Source: Anaerolineae bacterium (lineage in GTDB: Bacteria; Chloroflexota; Anaerolineae; E26-bin7). From it: a stretch of 5,925 nt of DNA. The stretch lies in the NCBI GenBank assembly GCA_029933115.1, contig JAOZOT010000236.1:1-5925 (forward strand), given 5' to 3'. The notes beneath the pieces were generated by a model. That model saw only the letters and a program-made list of their open reading frames with translations. It made no database searches and had not been told where the DNA came from. Shown in pieces: positions 5,632 through 5,925 of this stretch. A program made the position numbers and the translations under genes. The stretch's first letter is position 1; each line of letters opens with the position of its first letter.

Positions 5632-5925
5632 CTACTCTCCGTTTTAATCCCCGCTTGAACCTCATCGTCCTCAATGTCGAGTTGAAGTATCAAGTCAGGC
5701 ATACCATCAGGATGGCTCTGGACACAGCCTCCACATTCAGTGCCCTCGCTCCCGATGCCGCTACCAGGCTCGGCTTCGAGCTGAGTCAGGTGAGAAGTCA
5801 ACAGACCATCGCTACGGCCAGTCAAACCCTCACAGTTCCGCAAATAACCATCCCTGTTGTCACATTAGGCACTGAGACAATGAGCGATGTCCTCTTCCTC
5901 GTCATGCCTCTCCCCCTGCCTTTAG
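5628..5925 (+). CDS. Retropepsin-like aspartic protease, partial (runs off the window)
   Basis: The reading frame opens with ATG inside the ATGA overlap and stays open to the window end for 99 codons, so the C-terminus is missing. Residues 29-50 contain MALDTASTFSALAPDAATRL, which fits the active-site strand and following helix of single-domain retropepsin-like proteases (clan AA), with D32 as the catalytic aspartate. The usual DTG is here DTA (32-34). Next come the blocks QTIATASQTLTVPQITIPVV (59-78) and a conserved-looking MSDVLFLVMPLPLPL end (85-99). In family members the latter leads into a GLLG or GLDFL motif, which would lie just past the window. The enzyme would act as a dimer and cleave peptides in the cytoplasm, since no signal peptide is seen. 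The substrate is unknown. The upstream small protein is the obvious candidate partner. Confidence 0.8.
   Translation, partial: MTTLRFNPRLNLIVLNVELKYQVRHTIRMALDTASTFSALAPDAATRLGFELSQVRSQQTIATASQTLTVPQITIPVVTLGTETMSDVLFLVMPLPLPL

Noticed and set aside
5616..5843. 75-residue minus-strand open frame at the right end
   Set aside because: It is antisense to the protease-like frame, which has a recognisable active-site motif and a coupled start.
5365..5925. Classical toxin-antitoxin module
   Set aside because: The size and overlap fit, but the second gene carries an aspartic protease motif and neither product resembles a known toxin or DNA-binding antitoxin.

Overview
The window reads as a chromosomal segment of a free-living bacterium with moderate to high GC content. 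It has strong Shine-Dalgarno sites, sigma70-type promoters and some use of TTG and GTG starts. Separate secD and secF genes, a DUF4058 gene and a small retropepsin-like aspartic protease paired with a tiny gene suggest a Chloroflexota-like (Anaerolineae or relative) or similar deep-branching lineage. That placement is inferred from gene style and was not tested by any search. I found no mobile elements, RNA genes or CRISPR arrays.

Layout. (1) 16-2489, plus strand: secD and secF, the membrane-integrated accessory pair of the Sec translocon. They are 29 bases apart and probably form the tail of a longer operon that starts upstream of the window. (2) 2548-2581: a strong hairpin with T runs on both strands, placed between two converging genes and likely to terminate both. 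(3) 2599-3381, minus strand: a DUF4058 family protein of unknown function. (4) 3382-3549: a compact divergent control region with two back-to-back sigma70-like promoters, one for the DUF4058 gene and one for the molybdenum cofactor operon. (5) 3550-5309, plus strand: moeA and mobB, nearly abutting. MoeA inserts molybdenum into molybdopterin, and MobB is a GTP-binding accessory protein for making the guanine dinucleotide form of the cofactor. (6) 5306-5925, plus strand: a promoter whose -35 box overlaps the mobB stop codon, followed by a small gene of unknown function. This gene overlaps by four bases (ATGA) the start of a retropepsin-like aspartic protease gene that runs off the window.

The Sec and molybdenum genes are ordinary housekeeping genes. 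The least explained parts are the two-gene small protein/aspartic protease cassette at the right end and the orphan DUF4058 gene. SecD also carries a Pro/Thr/Glu-rich insertion and a possible disulfide pair in its extracytoplasmic domain.
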